A stretch of DNA of 64,000 nucleotides from Neobacillus sp. DY30. Its GTDB lineage: Bacteria > Bacillota > Bacilli > Bacillales > Cytobacillaceae. The stretch is taken from assembly GCF_030123065.1 (NCBI RefSeq), contig NZ_CP126093.1, forward strand, positions 562,001 through 626,000, read 5' to 3'. Numbering within the stretch: the first letter of the stretch is position 1; every line of letters starts with the position of its first letter. The position numbers were made by a program, and so were the translations under genes. Positions 25,229 through 33,302 of the stretch are shown piece by piece. The notes beneath the pieces are model-generated. The model was not told the DNA's origin. It ran no database searches and saw nothing but the letters and a program-made list of their open reading frames with translations.

Positions 25229-26422
25229 TTAATTCTCCATTTTAGCGGTACGAAACTGTTTGTTTTTTAAATAAAAGATAACGGTAAGGATAAGGGTTAG
25301 CCCGCCATAAAGGATACACATTAATTGCAGACCAATAAAATCCAGAAGGAATCCAGTCAAAAGTAGAACGACCTGGAAGCCAACCCGATCGAGCATATTG
25401 CGGAATGAGAAAAATCTCCCATGGAAATCCTTTGGAACTTTTGTTTGAAAAATCGTTGCTGCCGTTGGGAAAAAGCAGCCGACTGAAAAACCAAAAACGA
25501 GGAATGCTGCTATCGTTACGACAAAAACATCGGCAAAATAAAGCATAATCTGCGAGAGTCCAACAAGGAGCGAACTGCCAAATAAAATTTTGTATGGCGA
25601 GAATTTGTCGCTGATTTTTTTAATAAAAAAGGCACCTATCATAAAGGAAACTCCTTCTGCTGCGTAGATGTATCCTTTTATTGCTGAACTGTCCTGCAAC
25701 TCGCTAATATTAATAACTAAGAGATTGAAACCGCCAAGAAACAAAAGTGGTACAAGGGTCATCAACAGCGTCATAAAAACAATTGGAAGCCCCTTTATTA
25801 CTGGTATTACGTCTTTAAAACTGGTTTTTCCATCGCTGTTTTTTGCTGAGGGTTTATCATTATTCTCTTCAAAGTTTAGGAACCAAGTCAGAATCAATAA
25901 ACCAAGGTAGGCAATGAAAGAACCAATATAGAGCATGGATAGGGGTAGAAGTACCAACAAAATCCCTGCAACTGCGGTCCCAATGATCCGCGAAAGGGTG
26001 GACACATTCATATGAACTCCATTGAGCTGGAGTAAATCCTTATCTTTGACTATAAGAGGGATCGCTGCTTGTAAGGCCGGAAAGTAGAAGGCGGCAGAAA
26101 TCTGAATGAAAACGAAAAATGCGAGCATCCACCAAACGGACCCTGTAGCAATAGCAATAAACATAAAGATGACACTGACTGCACGTAATAAACCAGACCA
26201 AAGCATCACCGTTTTCTTACTCGTTTGATCCGTAATTTTGCCTGCGTATGGGCCAACAACAATCCCGGCGACAAGTCCAGTCGCCATAAGGAGTGATTTT
26301 AAGAAATCCGAAGGAATCTTTTCCTGCATAAACTCTAAATTACCAATAATCCCAAGCCATAAGCCAAGGCCAGCGATAAATTCTCCCGTTAAAATAATCC
26401 AAACATTTCTATTTCTCCACAT
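25229..26422 (-). CDS. MFS transporter (macrolide-efflux/EntS-like)
   Basis: This major facilitator superfamily exporter has 12 predicted helices and about 397 residues. The loop 2-3 signature GPYAGKITDQTSKKTVMLWS near residues 60-79 and YIGSFIAYLGLLILTW in helix 6 are typical of the MefA/EntS-like group. I prefer the Met at 26422, with GAGAGG nine bases upstream, over the Met two codons earlier. The gene is monocistronic with no regulator beside it. The substrate is unknown; drug or siderophore efflux is common in this group. Confidence 0.87.
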   Translation of the reverse strand: MWRNRNVWIILTGEFIAGLGLWLGIIGNLEFMQEKIPSDFLKSLLMATGLVAGIVVGPYAGKITDQTSKKTVMLWSGLLRAVSVIFMFIAIATGSVWWMLAFFVFIQISAAFYFPALQAAIPLIVKDKDLLQLNGVHMNVSTLSRIIGTAVAGILLVLLPLSMLYIGSFIAYLGLLILTWFLNFEENNDKPSAKNSDGKTSFKDVIPVIKGLPIVFMTLLMTLVPLLFLGGFNLLVINISELQDSSAIKGYIYAAEGVSFMIGAFFIKKISDKFSPYKILFGSSLLVGLSQIMLYFADVFVVTIAAFLVFGFSVGCFFPTAATIFQTKVPKDFHGRFFSFRNMLDRVGFQVVLLLTGFLLDFIGLQLMCILYGGLTLILTVIFYLKNKQFRTAKMEN

Positions 26423-26626
26423 AGGCATTAGCCTCTCAGTCCATTAATTTAATTTATCCAAACACTATCATAATCTAATAGTTAATAGATGAGAACAACT
26501 TCTTTTACATATTTAAAGAGGAAAAATTTTTTAAAAAATTTTATCGTACCTCCTCTCCTTTCACCAAGTTTTCACCATTGTCCTATAAACTTCAAACTAT
26601 CAAGAACGAAAGGAGGAAAGATAGCG

Positions 26627-26950
26627 ATGAATACTAGAGTTAAACTAGGGATTATCTGGGGTGCGATTATTACTTCTGGACTGGTTGTAATGAATTTTTT
26701 CCTGCATTTAGCAGGAGGACATCAAACTAATGTGGGGTTCCAAAATGGGTTTCGGCCTGAAGGGCGGGGGCACCATGGCGGAAGAGGGCACCATCCGTTA
26801 ATAAATGGTCCTCATCATGGAGGAGAATTTTCTTGGTTTGGACTTTTATTATTTCTCATGATTGGACTAGCACTTTTAGTTCTAATTGTGAGATGGGTTA
26901 GAAAAAACAATTATGGTGCCTGTCACCACTCGTGGACACTGTCCACCTGA
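26627..26950 (+). CDS. Two-helix membrane protein with His/Gly-rich loop, C-terminus encoded by repeat
   Basis: The protein has 107 residues from the Met at 26627, set by AAAGGAGG; the frame upstream to 26489 has no support. Helix one (VKLGIIWGAIITSGLVVMNF) and helix two (WFGLLLFLMIGLALLVLIV) flank a loop rich in His, Gly and Arg (GRGHHGGRGHHPLINGPHHG) that could bind metal. Oddly, the last 10 or so residues (ACHHSWTLST) and the stop codon are encoded by a copy of the dispersed repeat, so the natural end was probably replaced. Function unknown; similar short His-rich membrane proteins occur in Bacilli. Confidence 0.75.
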   Translation: MNTRVKLGIIWGAIITSGLVVMNFFLHLAGGHQTNVGFQNGFRPEGRGHHGGRGHHPLINGPHHGGEFSWFGLLLFLMIGLALLVLIVRWVRKNNYGACHHSWTLST

Positions 26951-26961
26951 GGCGGACAGTG
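26914..26961 (+). repeat. Dispersed GGTGCCTGTCACC repeat, copy 7, overlapping a CDS end
   Basis: GGTGCCTGTCACC is followed by ACTCGTGG and then hairpin two (ACACTGTCC with GGACAGTGT). The right arm of hairpin one is missing. The element begins inside the reading frame at 26627-26950 and supplies its stop codon. Confidence 0.85.
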
Positions 26962-26968
26962 TGAATCA

Positions 26969-27004
26969 AAAATGCCTGATCCTTTTTTAAGGGTCAGGCA
27001 TTTT
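26969..27004. terminator. Bidirectional terminator
   Basis: AAAATGCCTGATCC pairs with GGGTCAGGCATTTT around TTTTTTAA. One arm encodes the last codons of the minus-strand gene, whose stop lies in the loop. Confidence 0.85.
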
Positions 27005-27850
27005 CTGTGGACCGTTTGTTAAGTGTTTGCTGATATATACGGTAAATCTTAATACAAATACGGATAGTATAACGTAATACCATGGGTCCCACCAGACTTT
27101 ACTATGGAGGATTCCTGCCTTTTGAAGAATAAGGTTGACGATGAAAGTTAAACATGCAGTTACCACATACTTGAACCAGTTTAGCTTCCAAGGATATTTG
27201 GCTATCCAAACATAGAAAAGACAGACAGCCATGTAATAAATAGAGCCAAAGGCAGTGGTATCTTCTGAAAGCGTATTAAACAAGCCTAGTTCATAATATC
27301 GGTTTGAAAAAAACATAATTGGTGTAAATTGAAAACTCGCTGATATTGGACTAATAATTAAAAATAAAAGGATGGAGTGAAGTTTCCCTTGTATCGACTG
27401 CCAAAGCAAGGTATAGAACAACTTTGCTAAAGGGAAATAAACAAAAAAAAGTCCAAGAGCCGTATAGGTAATTTTCCACCAATTATGTTTATAGATACCA
27501 AGCTTCAAGAATAACCATTCAGTACCTGCAAAAAAACAGATAAAAAATAGTATCCAGAGCCAATTTTTTCGAAGAGCAGCTAAAAATGTGGCCGCAACAG
27601 GTAATGCCAATGCATTAGAGGCCATTGCCCCCATATTACTGTCATAAAAGGTATCGTGCCTAATCAGTTTTGGGTAATAATGATAACTATGTCCGAAATT
27701 ATAAATCACCGTTTCTATGATATACCCAAGTCCCACCATAGCAAGGAACAGCAGAAAATTTCTAGGATCTCTCGTTTTTAGATATACATAGGCTAACAGA
27801 AGAATACTTAAGATACCTAATCCCAGATACCAATAGGATTTAAACTCCAT
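26987..27850 (-). CDS. Multispanning membrane protein of unknown function
   Basis: The 287-residue protein has about eight to nine predicted helices, several rich in Trp, Tyr and Phe (WILFFICFFAGTEWLFLKLG, WWDPWYYVILSVFVL). No transporter or enzyme motif is visible. Charged clusters such as KTRDPRNF after helix one give an orientation signal. Its length and pattern recall uncharacterised membrane proteins common in sporulating Bacilli and Clostridia, but I cannot name it with confidence. An AAGGAGA site lies eight bases before the start at 27850. It is monocistronic. Confidence 0.72.
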   Translation of the reverse strand: MEFKSYWYLGLGILSILLLAYVYLKTRDPRNFLLFLAMVGLGYIIETVIYNFGHSYHYYPKLIRHDTFYDSNMGAMASNALALPVAATFLAALRKNWLWILFFICFFAGTEWLFLKLGIYKHNWWKITYTALGLFFVYFPLAKLFYTLLWQSIQGKLHSILLFLIISPISASFQFTPIMFFSNRYYELGLFNTLSEDTTAFGSIYYMAVCLFYVWIAKYPWKLNWFKYVVTACLTFIVNLILQKAGILHSKVWWDPWYYVILSVFVLRFTVYISKHLTNGPQKMPDP

Positions 27851-27938
27851 ATTTAAATCTCCTTCTGTTTAATCATTAGCAGGTAGTATTCTTCAAACTG
27901 TTGATTTTATTCAAATTATTAGAATAAAAAAACATATC

Positions 27939-27975
27939 ATTCCGACTTGACTGATAGGAATAAGTATATTAGTAT
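27939..27975 (+). promoter_or_regulatory. Sigma-A promoter with overlapping ATTCC/GGAAT inverted repeat
   Basis: TTGACT (27947) and TAGTAT (27970) are 17 bases apart, 57 bases before the cystine transporter start. The -35 box sits between ATTCC (27939) and GGAAT (27957), an inverted pair that resembles sites of the cysteine repressor CymR, which controls tcyP in B. subtilis. The promoter is fairly clear; the CymR assignment is inference. Confidence 0.55.
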
Positions 27976-28031
27976 TCTCATAGACTAATTTACGCAACAC
28001 AAAATATATATATCATAAGGGGGGAAACAAG

Positions 28032-29414
28032 ATGAATGCATTTCTTATTGTTGTGAATGTTGCCGTACTGCTTTTACTCATGGTCGTTTTACGCATGATG
28101 GCAAAGAAGCATGTATCATTCTCAAAACGTGTATTCACTGGTTTAGGTTTAGGTCTTATCTTTGGTTTTATTATTCATCTTATTTATGGTACAGATTCTG
28201 AGGTAACAACAGGTACAATTGACTGGTTTAACATTGTAGGAACAGGTTATGTAAAACTATTACAAATGATTGTTATGCCGCTTGTATTTATTTCAATAGT
28301 TGGAGCCTTTACGAAATTAAAACTAACGAAAAACATTGGAAAAATTAGTATTCTTGTAATTGGTATTCTTCTTGGAACAACAGCTATTTCTGCAGCGATT
28401 GGTATTGGGACTTCATTAGGCTTTGGTCTTGATGGGATTGAGTTGACAGAAGGGGAAGCAGAAAAAGCGCGTAATGAGGCATTAGTAGAAAGAGCTACAA
28501 CCGTTGAAACGATGACTGCACCGCAGCAAATTCTTGAAATGTTCCCTGGTAATCCATTCTTAGACTTAACGGGTGCACGTGCAACCTCAACGATTGCGGT
28601 AGTAATCTTTGCGGCTTTCATTGGGATTGCCTACCTTGGCGTTAAACGTAAGGAACCTGAGCATGCAGAATTATTTGCAAAAATTATCGATACTTTATAT
28701 TCGGTGACAATGAGGGTAGTTACACTTATTCTTCGTTTAACTCCATACGGTATTCTTGCAATTATCACAAAGGTTGCTGCAACAAGTAACTATGACGCGA
28801 TTGTAAAATTAGGGAAGTTTGTGATTGCTTCATATGTAGCACTTATTCTTGTGTTTATTGTTCATTTATTGTTATTAACAATCGCAAAAATTAACCCAGT
28901 TAATTATGTGAAAAAAGCTTTACCAACTTTAACATTTGCCTTCACTTCAAGGTCAAGTGCAGGAACGCTGCCTTTAACGATTAAAACGCAAACGAAAGAC
29001 TTAGGTGTTTCAGAAGGGATTGCAAACTTTGCGGGTTCATTTGGCCTTTCAATCGGTCAAAACGGATGTGCTGGGGTTTACCCTGCAATGTTAGCTGTTA
29101 TGGTTGCACCAGCAGCAGGAATTGATCCACTAAGCCCTGGATTTATTGTTACATTAATTCTTGTGGTGGCGCTTAGCTCATTCGGTGTAGCAGGAGTGGG
29201 CGGCGGTGCAACATTTGCAGCACTAATCGTTCTATCCGTCATGAATCTGCCAATCGCTATTGTGGGTCTCCTAATCTCAGTAGAACCGCTAATTGACATG
29301 GGACGTACAGCCCTAAACGTAAGCGGAGCAATCACATCAGGAGTTCTAACAAGCAAAGCAACAGGCGAATTCGATCAAAAAGTATACCAACAACCAAATA
29401 TTGTTGAAGCATAA
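28032..29414 (+). CDS. tcyP: L-cystine:proton/sodium symporter (TcyP)
   Basis: This is an integral membrane cystine importer of the dicarboxylate/amino acid:cation symporter family, 460 residues. Segments characteristic of TcyP/YhcL are MIVMPLVFISIVGAFTKL (near 77-94), FAFTSRSSAGTLPLTIKTQT (reentrant serine-rich loop near 297-316), SIGQNGCAGVYPAMLAVMVA (near 337-356) and GVAGVGGGATFAALIVLSVM. The start follows AGGGGGGAAAC. Cystine import is the known function of this subgroup. It stands alone and is followed by a degenerate repeat copy. Confidence 0.93.
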   Translation: MNAFLIVVNVAVLLLLMVVLRMMAKKHVSFSKRVFTGLGLGLIFGFIIHLIYGTDSEVTTGTIDWFNIVGTGYVKLLQMIVMPLVFISIVGAFTKLKLTKNIGKISILVIGILLGTTAISAAIGIGTSLGFGLDGIELTEGEAEKARNEALVERATTVETMTAPQQILEMFPGNPFLDLTGARATSTIAVVIFAAFIGIAYLGVKRKEPEHAELFAKIIDTLYSVTMRVVTLILRLTPYGILAIITKVAATSNYDAIVKLGKFVIASYVALILVFIVHLLLLTIAKINPVNYVKKALPTLTFAFTSRSSAGTLPLTIKTQTKDLGVSEGIANFAGSFGLSIGQNGCAGVYPAMLAVMVAPAAGIDPLSPGFIVTLILVVALSSFGVAGVGGGATFAALIVLSVMNLPIAIVGLLISVEPLIDMGRTALNVSGAITSGVLTSKATGEFDQKVYQQPNIVEA

Positions 29415-29431
29415 AAAAGGGTGAACACCTT

Positions 29432-29478
29432 GGTGCCTGTCACCACTCGTGGACAGAGTCCGTGTGGTATGGACACTT
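29432..29478 (+). repeat. Dispersed GGTGCCTGTCACC repeat, copy 8 (degenerate)
   Basis: GGTGCCTGTCACCACTCGTG is followed by GACAGAGTCCGTG and a diverged second half with TATGGACACTTTGG. It lies 17 bases after the tcyP stop. This is the last copy I can see in the window. Confidence 0.75.
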
Positions 29479-29531
29479 TGGAATTTACTGGATAGTCAAT
29501 TTGGCTGTCCAGTTTTTTTTGTGGTTAAAAA

Positions 29532-29551
29532 CTAATCAAACGTTTGATTAG
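29532..29551. promoter_or_regulatory. Perfect 20-bp palindromic operator
   Basis: CTAATCAAACGTTTGATTAG is its own reverse complement. It lies 110 bases before the VOC gene start and resembles TetR- or LacI-type operators. The cognate regulator is not identified. Confidence 0.7.
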
Positions 29552-29564
29552 AACGGAAGGTAAA

Positions 29565-29584
29565 CTAATTAAACGTTTGATTAA
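29565..29584. promoter_or_regulatory. Second copy of the palindromic operator
   Basis: CTAATTAAACGTTTGATTAA differs from the first copy at two positions and lies exactly 33 bases (about three helical turns) downstream of it, on the same face of DNA. Confidence 0.7.
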
Positions 29585-29661
29585 ATAGTTTTGAAGCCTT
29601 TGTATCACTGCTGAAATACTGATATTATAGGTTTTGATAGATGTTTAGGGAGGATATACAT

Positions 29662-30024
29662 ATGATAACAAATCTAGCAACCGTTGCAGTTTATGTAGAG
29701 GATCAGCAAAAAGCAAAAGAATTTTGGACAAACAAGGTTGGGTTTGAGGTGTTTGCGGAATATCCAATGGGACCAAATGCATACTGGCTTGAAGTGGCGC
29801 CAACAAATGCCCAGACACATCTAGTAATTTACCCTAAGTCGATGATGCAAGGCCACGAAAACAGAATGGCTTCTATCGTGTTTGCTTGTGAAGATGTAAA
29901 AGGCAGTTATGAAAAGATGAAAGCCAATGGAGTCAATTTCAAAGGTGAGCCTCAGGAAATGCAATGGGGAACCTTTGTACAGTTTACTGATGAAGACGGT
30001 AATGAGTTCTTATTAAAAGGGTAA
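29662..30024 (+). CDS. VOC (glyoxalase/bleomycin-resistance-like) superfamily protein
   Basis: The 120-residue protein is a single vicinal-oxygen-chelate module pair. It starts at the Met at 29662 with AGGGAGG eight bases upstream. The N-terminal strand-helix NLATVAVYVEDQQKAKEFWT and the C-terminal GTFVQFTDEDGNEFLLKG are typical; the late Glu in NEFLL is a usual metal ligand, and the early ligand position is not clearly His. Such proteins include glyoxalases, dioxygenases and resistance proteins, so the reaction is undetermined. Two palindromic operators upstream suggest tight induction. Confidence 0.85.
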   Translation: MITNLATVAVYVEDQQKAKEFWTNKVGFEVFAEYPMGPNAYWLEVAPTNAQTHLVIYPKSMMQGHENRMASIVFACEDVKGSYEKMKANGVNFKGEPQEMQWGTFVQFTDEDGNEFLLKG

Positions 30025-30041
30025 AAATACATTCCAAAAGA

Positions 30042-30073
30042 AGACCCCGCAATGTAAAGCCATTGTGGGGTCT
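30042..30073. terminator. Hairpin between VOC and TetR genes
   Basis: A 13-base-pair stem (AGACCCCGCAATG with CATTGTGGGGTCT, loop of six bases) lies between two convergent genes. The T-run is better on the minus strand. Confidence 0.75.
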
Positions 30074-30083
30074 GCCAATTATA

Positions 30084-30731
30084 TCAATTCCTTTTTCCGA
30101 CTCCATGCATGATAAACTGAATCGTCCGCTCAATCTCAAGCTCATCATCCCATTTTAAATGGGGAAACAGAAGATAACGAGAGAATAAAAACCCAAGTAT
30201 ATTCGTAATAGCAAATCTTGCGATACTTTCCGGAGGCATTTCAATCAAAAATCCTTTTTCCTGGTAAGAGATAATTACTTTTTCGACCCGATTAAAAATA
30301 TTCTTTACCACAAGTTCAAGAAATTGTTCCCGCAATTCCGGCTGAAAAGGAATCTCCTGAAACATGATTTTCACCACAGGGAGCATTCTAACCAGAAGAT
30401 CTCGTCTATTTTCAATGGTTGCCCGTAAGAATTCCTCTACAGTTTCAAATTCACGGTCCAGCACCTTATTAAAGTCCTTTACCACTAACGGAGCAATAAA
30501 CTTTGTCATCAGCGGGGCAACAATGGAAACTAACAGATCCTTCTTTGTTTTATAATGCCGGAAGATGGTTCCTTCGGCAACTCCTGCCTTTTTGGCAATC
30601 TCACTAGTAGAAGAGGCAGCATACCCTTTTTCAGAAAAGGTTTCAATCGCGGCTATAATAATCTTTTTTTGCTTATCAGTCAATTTTTCTTCATCAAATA
30701 ACTGCCGCAGCAGTAATTCTTCTTCAGTCAT
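30084..30731 (-). CDS. TetR/AcrR-family regulator of the adjacent ABC-2 exporter
   Basis: The 215-residue protein starts at the Met at 30731, preceded by AAAGGAG; a GTG at 30749 lies upstream of that site and is unlikely. The N-terminal TetR helix-turn-helix reads IIIAAIETFSEKGYAASSTS then EIAKKAGVAEGTIFRHYKTK, with the usual recognition helix. The C-terminal half is the ligand-binding and dimer domain. It is the last gene of an ATPase-permease-regulator operon, and a GAGTGA/TCACTC operator lies in front of the ATPase gene, so it most likely represses its own operon and responds to the exported compound. Confidence 0.88.
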   Translation of the reverse strand: MTEEELLLRQLFDEEKLTDKQKKIIIAAIETFSEKGYAASSTSEIAKKAGVAEGTIFRHYKTKKDLLVSIVAPLMTKFIAPLVVKDFNKVLDREFETVEEFLRATIENRRDLLVRMLPVVKIMFQEIPFQPELREQFLELVVKNIFNRVEKVIISYQEKGFLIEMPPESIARFAITNILGFLFSRYLLFPHLKWDDELEIERTIQFIMHGVGKRN

Positions 30732-30759
30732 GCGATAACTCCTTTTCACATCACAAAAA

Positions 30760-31860
30760 TCAAATCTTCCTATATTTCCTCAATGCTACTACATTTAAAA
30801 TAATGAAGACAAGGGCAAAGCCCAGCAAGATTAAAAGGTCGTTTGTGATCTCACTTAATCCCGAACCTTTATACATAACCTCCACTAAGGCGTTCCCGCC
30901 ATAATACATCGGCATACATTTAGCAAGAATCTGCATCCAGCCAGCCATAGACTCAAAAGGGAAAATACCTGCAAAAAAGACCTGAGGAATGATTGCGATC
31001 GGAATAAATTGCATCATCTGAAACTCAGAATTGGCGAATGACGACAATAAAATTCCAAGTGATAACGCTACTAAGGCAAGGGTTAAATTGATAATGACAA
31101 CATTCCAGAACGATCCAACCAGCGTTATATCTAATACCTTTACAGCATACGTAACGACAATAATGGTTTGGATTACCGCAAATAATCCATATCCCAACAA
31201 ATAACCAAAAACAATATCTCTTCTTTGAATAGGTGTGGAGAGTAATCGTTCAAGCGTACCAGTAGTACGTTCCCGCAGTAAAGCAATCCCAGAAATTAAG
31301 AAAACGAAGAAGAACACAAAGAATCCAACCAGTATCGGGCTTAACTGATCAAAAAAGATAGTCTCTTCATTTCCATAAAGATATGAGGTATTGATTTCAG
31401 CGGCCTTAACTGGCTCCATCTTAACTGGAATTCCTGGCAATTGACTCTGAATAGTTTCCATAATTGTGGAAAAATTAGCAGCCTGCTCTTTCGCTTTTTC
31501 AGCCGCTATGGCCTGCTGCACCTTTATGTGTAAAGCCTTTGCTGTACTAGGCTGGTCGTTCGTTAGAGTCAATGAGATTTCTTCATCATTAAATTGAAGA
31601 ATACCATCAAGGTCTTTACCAAGTAAAAGCTCTTCTGTGTTCTCTTCAACCTGTATGATCGTAATGCTGCTATCTTTTAACCTCTCAACTAGTTTATCAT
31701 CTGCATTAATAACACCGAGTCTGGGATCAACTGTATTTCCTGAAAGCAGATAATTCAGCAGGGTTAAAACGAGTAATGGGGCAGCCATCATCAACGCCAA
31801 AGCCCGTTTATCTCGTAACATTTGATGGAAAATCCGTTTTACCATCGCAAATATTCTCAT
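30760..31860 (-). CDS. ABC-2 type exporter permease
   Basis: The 366-residue membrane permease has one N-terminal helix (about 20-40), a large extracytoplasmic loop of some 130 residues (with KAEINTSYLYGNEETIFFDQ) and five C-terminal helices. The ABC-2 signature LLRERTTGTLERLLSTPIQR lies near 208-227. The start overlaps the upstream ATPase gene by four bases (31857-31860), a sign of translational coupling. Exporters of this type remove drugs, lipids or peptides; substrate unknown. Confidence 0.88.
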   Translation of the reverse strand: MRIFAMVKRIFHQMLRDKRALALMMAAPLLVLTLLNYLLSGNTVDPRLGVINADDKLVERLKDSSITIIQVEENTEELLLGKDLDGILQFNDEEISLTLTNDQPSTAKALHIKVQQAIAAEKAKEQAANFSTIMETIQSQLPGIPVKMEPVKAAEINTSYLYGNEETIFFDQLSPILVGFFVFFFVFLISGIALLRERTTGTLERLLSTPIQRRDIVFGYLLGYGLFAVIQTIIVVTYAVKVLDITLVGSFWNVVIINLTLALVALSLGILLSSFANSEFQMMQFIPIAIIPQVFFAGIFPFESMAGWMQILAKCMPMYYGGNALVEVMYKGSGLSEITNDLLILLGFALVFIILNVVALRKYRKI

Positions 31861-32579
31861 TGCTGATTACCCCCCGCCTTTAGAAATACCTCTTCTAAAC
31901 TTGTAATCCCATATTGATTTTTCAATTCCGAGGGTGAGCCGCTCGTGATTATTTCGCCGTTGCGGACCATCGCAAGATAATCACATTTTTCTGCTTCATC
32001 CATAACATGGGTTGTTACTAAAATCGTTTTTCCGTCATTTTTTAAACGATATAACTCAGACCAAATGGATTGCCTCAACTCTGGATCAATACCGACAGTC
32101 GGCTCATCTAAAATAAGGACTTCGGGATCTTGTATTAATGCCACTGCCAGTGATAGGCGCCGCTTCATACCGCCAGAATAGTTTTGAACCTTCTTTTTCA
32201 AATCAGCTCTTAGATTCACTAAATCGGCTGCATAAGCAATCCGTTCTTTTTGGACATCTTTTTTCAGTTTAAAAAGGGAGGCAAAAAATGCAAGATTTTC
32301 TTCTCCTGTTAAATCACTGTATAAGGCATCTGCTTGGGCCATGTAGCCGACCCTCTGCAATAGCTGTAAATTAGGAACGGGTGTATTGAGTAATTGAACA
32401 TTCCCTTTACTTGCTGAATCCATGCCCACGATAATCTTTACCAAGGTGGTTTTGCCTGAGCCGGACGGACCAATTAGGCCATATATCTGTCCGGATTCCA
32501 CAGTTAAGCTGATCTGATTAAGAACTACCTTTTTTCCAAAGCTTTTACTCACTTCATTTATGACTATAGTTGATGACAT
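31857..32579 (-). CDS. ABC exporter ATP-binding protein
   Basis: The 240-residue ATPase has Walker A GPSGSGKTT (near 37-45), signature YSGGMKRR (near 134), Walker B VLILDEP (near 156) and the switch ILVTTHVMDEAEKCD (near 187). The DEAEKCD-like end and the length are typical of drug- or lipid-exporter subunits (DrrA/CcmA group). It is the first gene of the ATPase-permease-TetR operon. The start at 32579 has GAGAGG about ten bases upstream, and an operator palindrome lies some 24 bases before the start codon. Confidence 0.92.
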   Translation of the reverse strand: MSSTIVINEVSKSFGKKVVLNQISLTVESGQIYGLIGPSGSGKTTLVKIIVGMDSASKGNVQLLNTPVPNLQLLQRVGYMAQADALYSDLTGEENLAFFASLFKLKKDVQKERIAYAADLVNLRADLKKKVQNYSGGMKRRLSLAVALIQDPEVLILDEPTVGIDPELRQSIWSELYRLKNDGKTILVTTHVMDEAEKCDYLAMVRNGEIITSGSPSELKNQYGITSLEEVFLKAGGNQQ

Positions 32580-32602
32580 GGTTAATCAATCCTCTCCAAA
32601 AT

Positions 32603-32618
32603 GAGTGATTACTCACTC
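32603..32618. promoter_or_regulatory. Operator palindrome in front of ABC-2 operon
   Basis: GAGTGA and TCACTC flank TTAC, giving a 16-base inverted repeat 24 bases upstream of the ATPase start. It fits a TetR-type site, probably for the operon's own regulator at 30084-30731. Confidence 0.6.
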
Positions 32619-32728
32619 CGATTTTATCAAATATAACCATTAAGTCAATAGGCTGGATACGGTGACTTAGCTAAAATTTTTGTCAATATGGTATACTATT
32701 GTCACATAGTATTTTTGGGGGTGAATGG

Positions 32729-33301
32729 ATGGCTCGTGAACGGAAATTTAATACAGTGGAGTTATTTCAGGAGGCAAAGCACCTTCTCCTTCAGCATGGA
32801 TACGACGGATTTACCTTCAGTCTTTTGGCGGATCGGATGGAAATTTCAAGAGCTGCTTTATATAAATACTACGACAATAAAGAAAATTTAATTACAGACT
32901 TCATGATATACGAAATGGAAGATTTTCTTCATGACTTAAAAGAAATTGATAAACTTGAAGGCTTTGAACAACAATTCGACTTCCTAATCGATGTTATTTT
33001 TAAAAAAACAGAGTTACATGAATTAATCAAAGCCGCCCAGCACGTTATGGACAGAACGGAGGCAGCCTTCACAAATAAAGAAAAGCTGAAAAAGCTGCCT
33101 CTAGATATGTATAAATTTTTACAAAGATTCATCCTGCTAGGGAAGGATGAAGGAAAATTAAAAAGCCATATTCCTGATGGATTGATTATAGGATTTATTC
33201 TTCAAACAGTAGCTATTCCCAACCATTTTGGAATCCCAAAGGCAGAATGGATTCATTCTATAAAGGAAATTATTACTCAAGGAATGTTCATAAATAAGTA
33301 A
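32729..33301 (+). CDS. TetR/AcrR-family regulator beside MMPL transporter
   Basis: The 190-residue protein starts at the Met at 32729, with GGGGGTG five bases upstream. The N-terminus ARERKFNTVELFQEAKHLLL then QHGYDGFTFSLLADRMEISR and AALYKYYDNKENLI is a TetR helix-turn-helix. An extended -10 (TGGTATACT, 32689-32697) lies 31 bases before the start. It precedes the MMPL gene by 113 bases, a gap that contains two palindromic sites, so it likely controls both genes. Confidence 0.88.
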   Translation: MARERKFNTVELFQEAKHLLLQHGYDGFTFSLLADRMEISRAALYKYYDNKENLITDFMIYEMEDFLHDLKEIDKLEGFEQQFDFLIDVIFKKTELHELIKAAQHVMDRTEAAFTNKEKLKKLPLDMYKFLQRFILLGKDEGKLKSHIPDGLIIGFILQTVAIPNHFGIPKAEWIHSIKEIITQGMFINK

Positions 33302-33302
33302 T

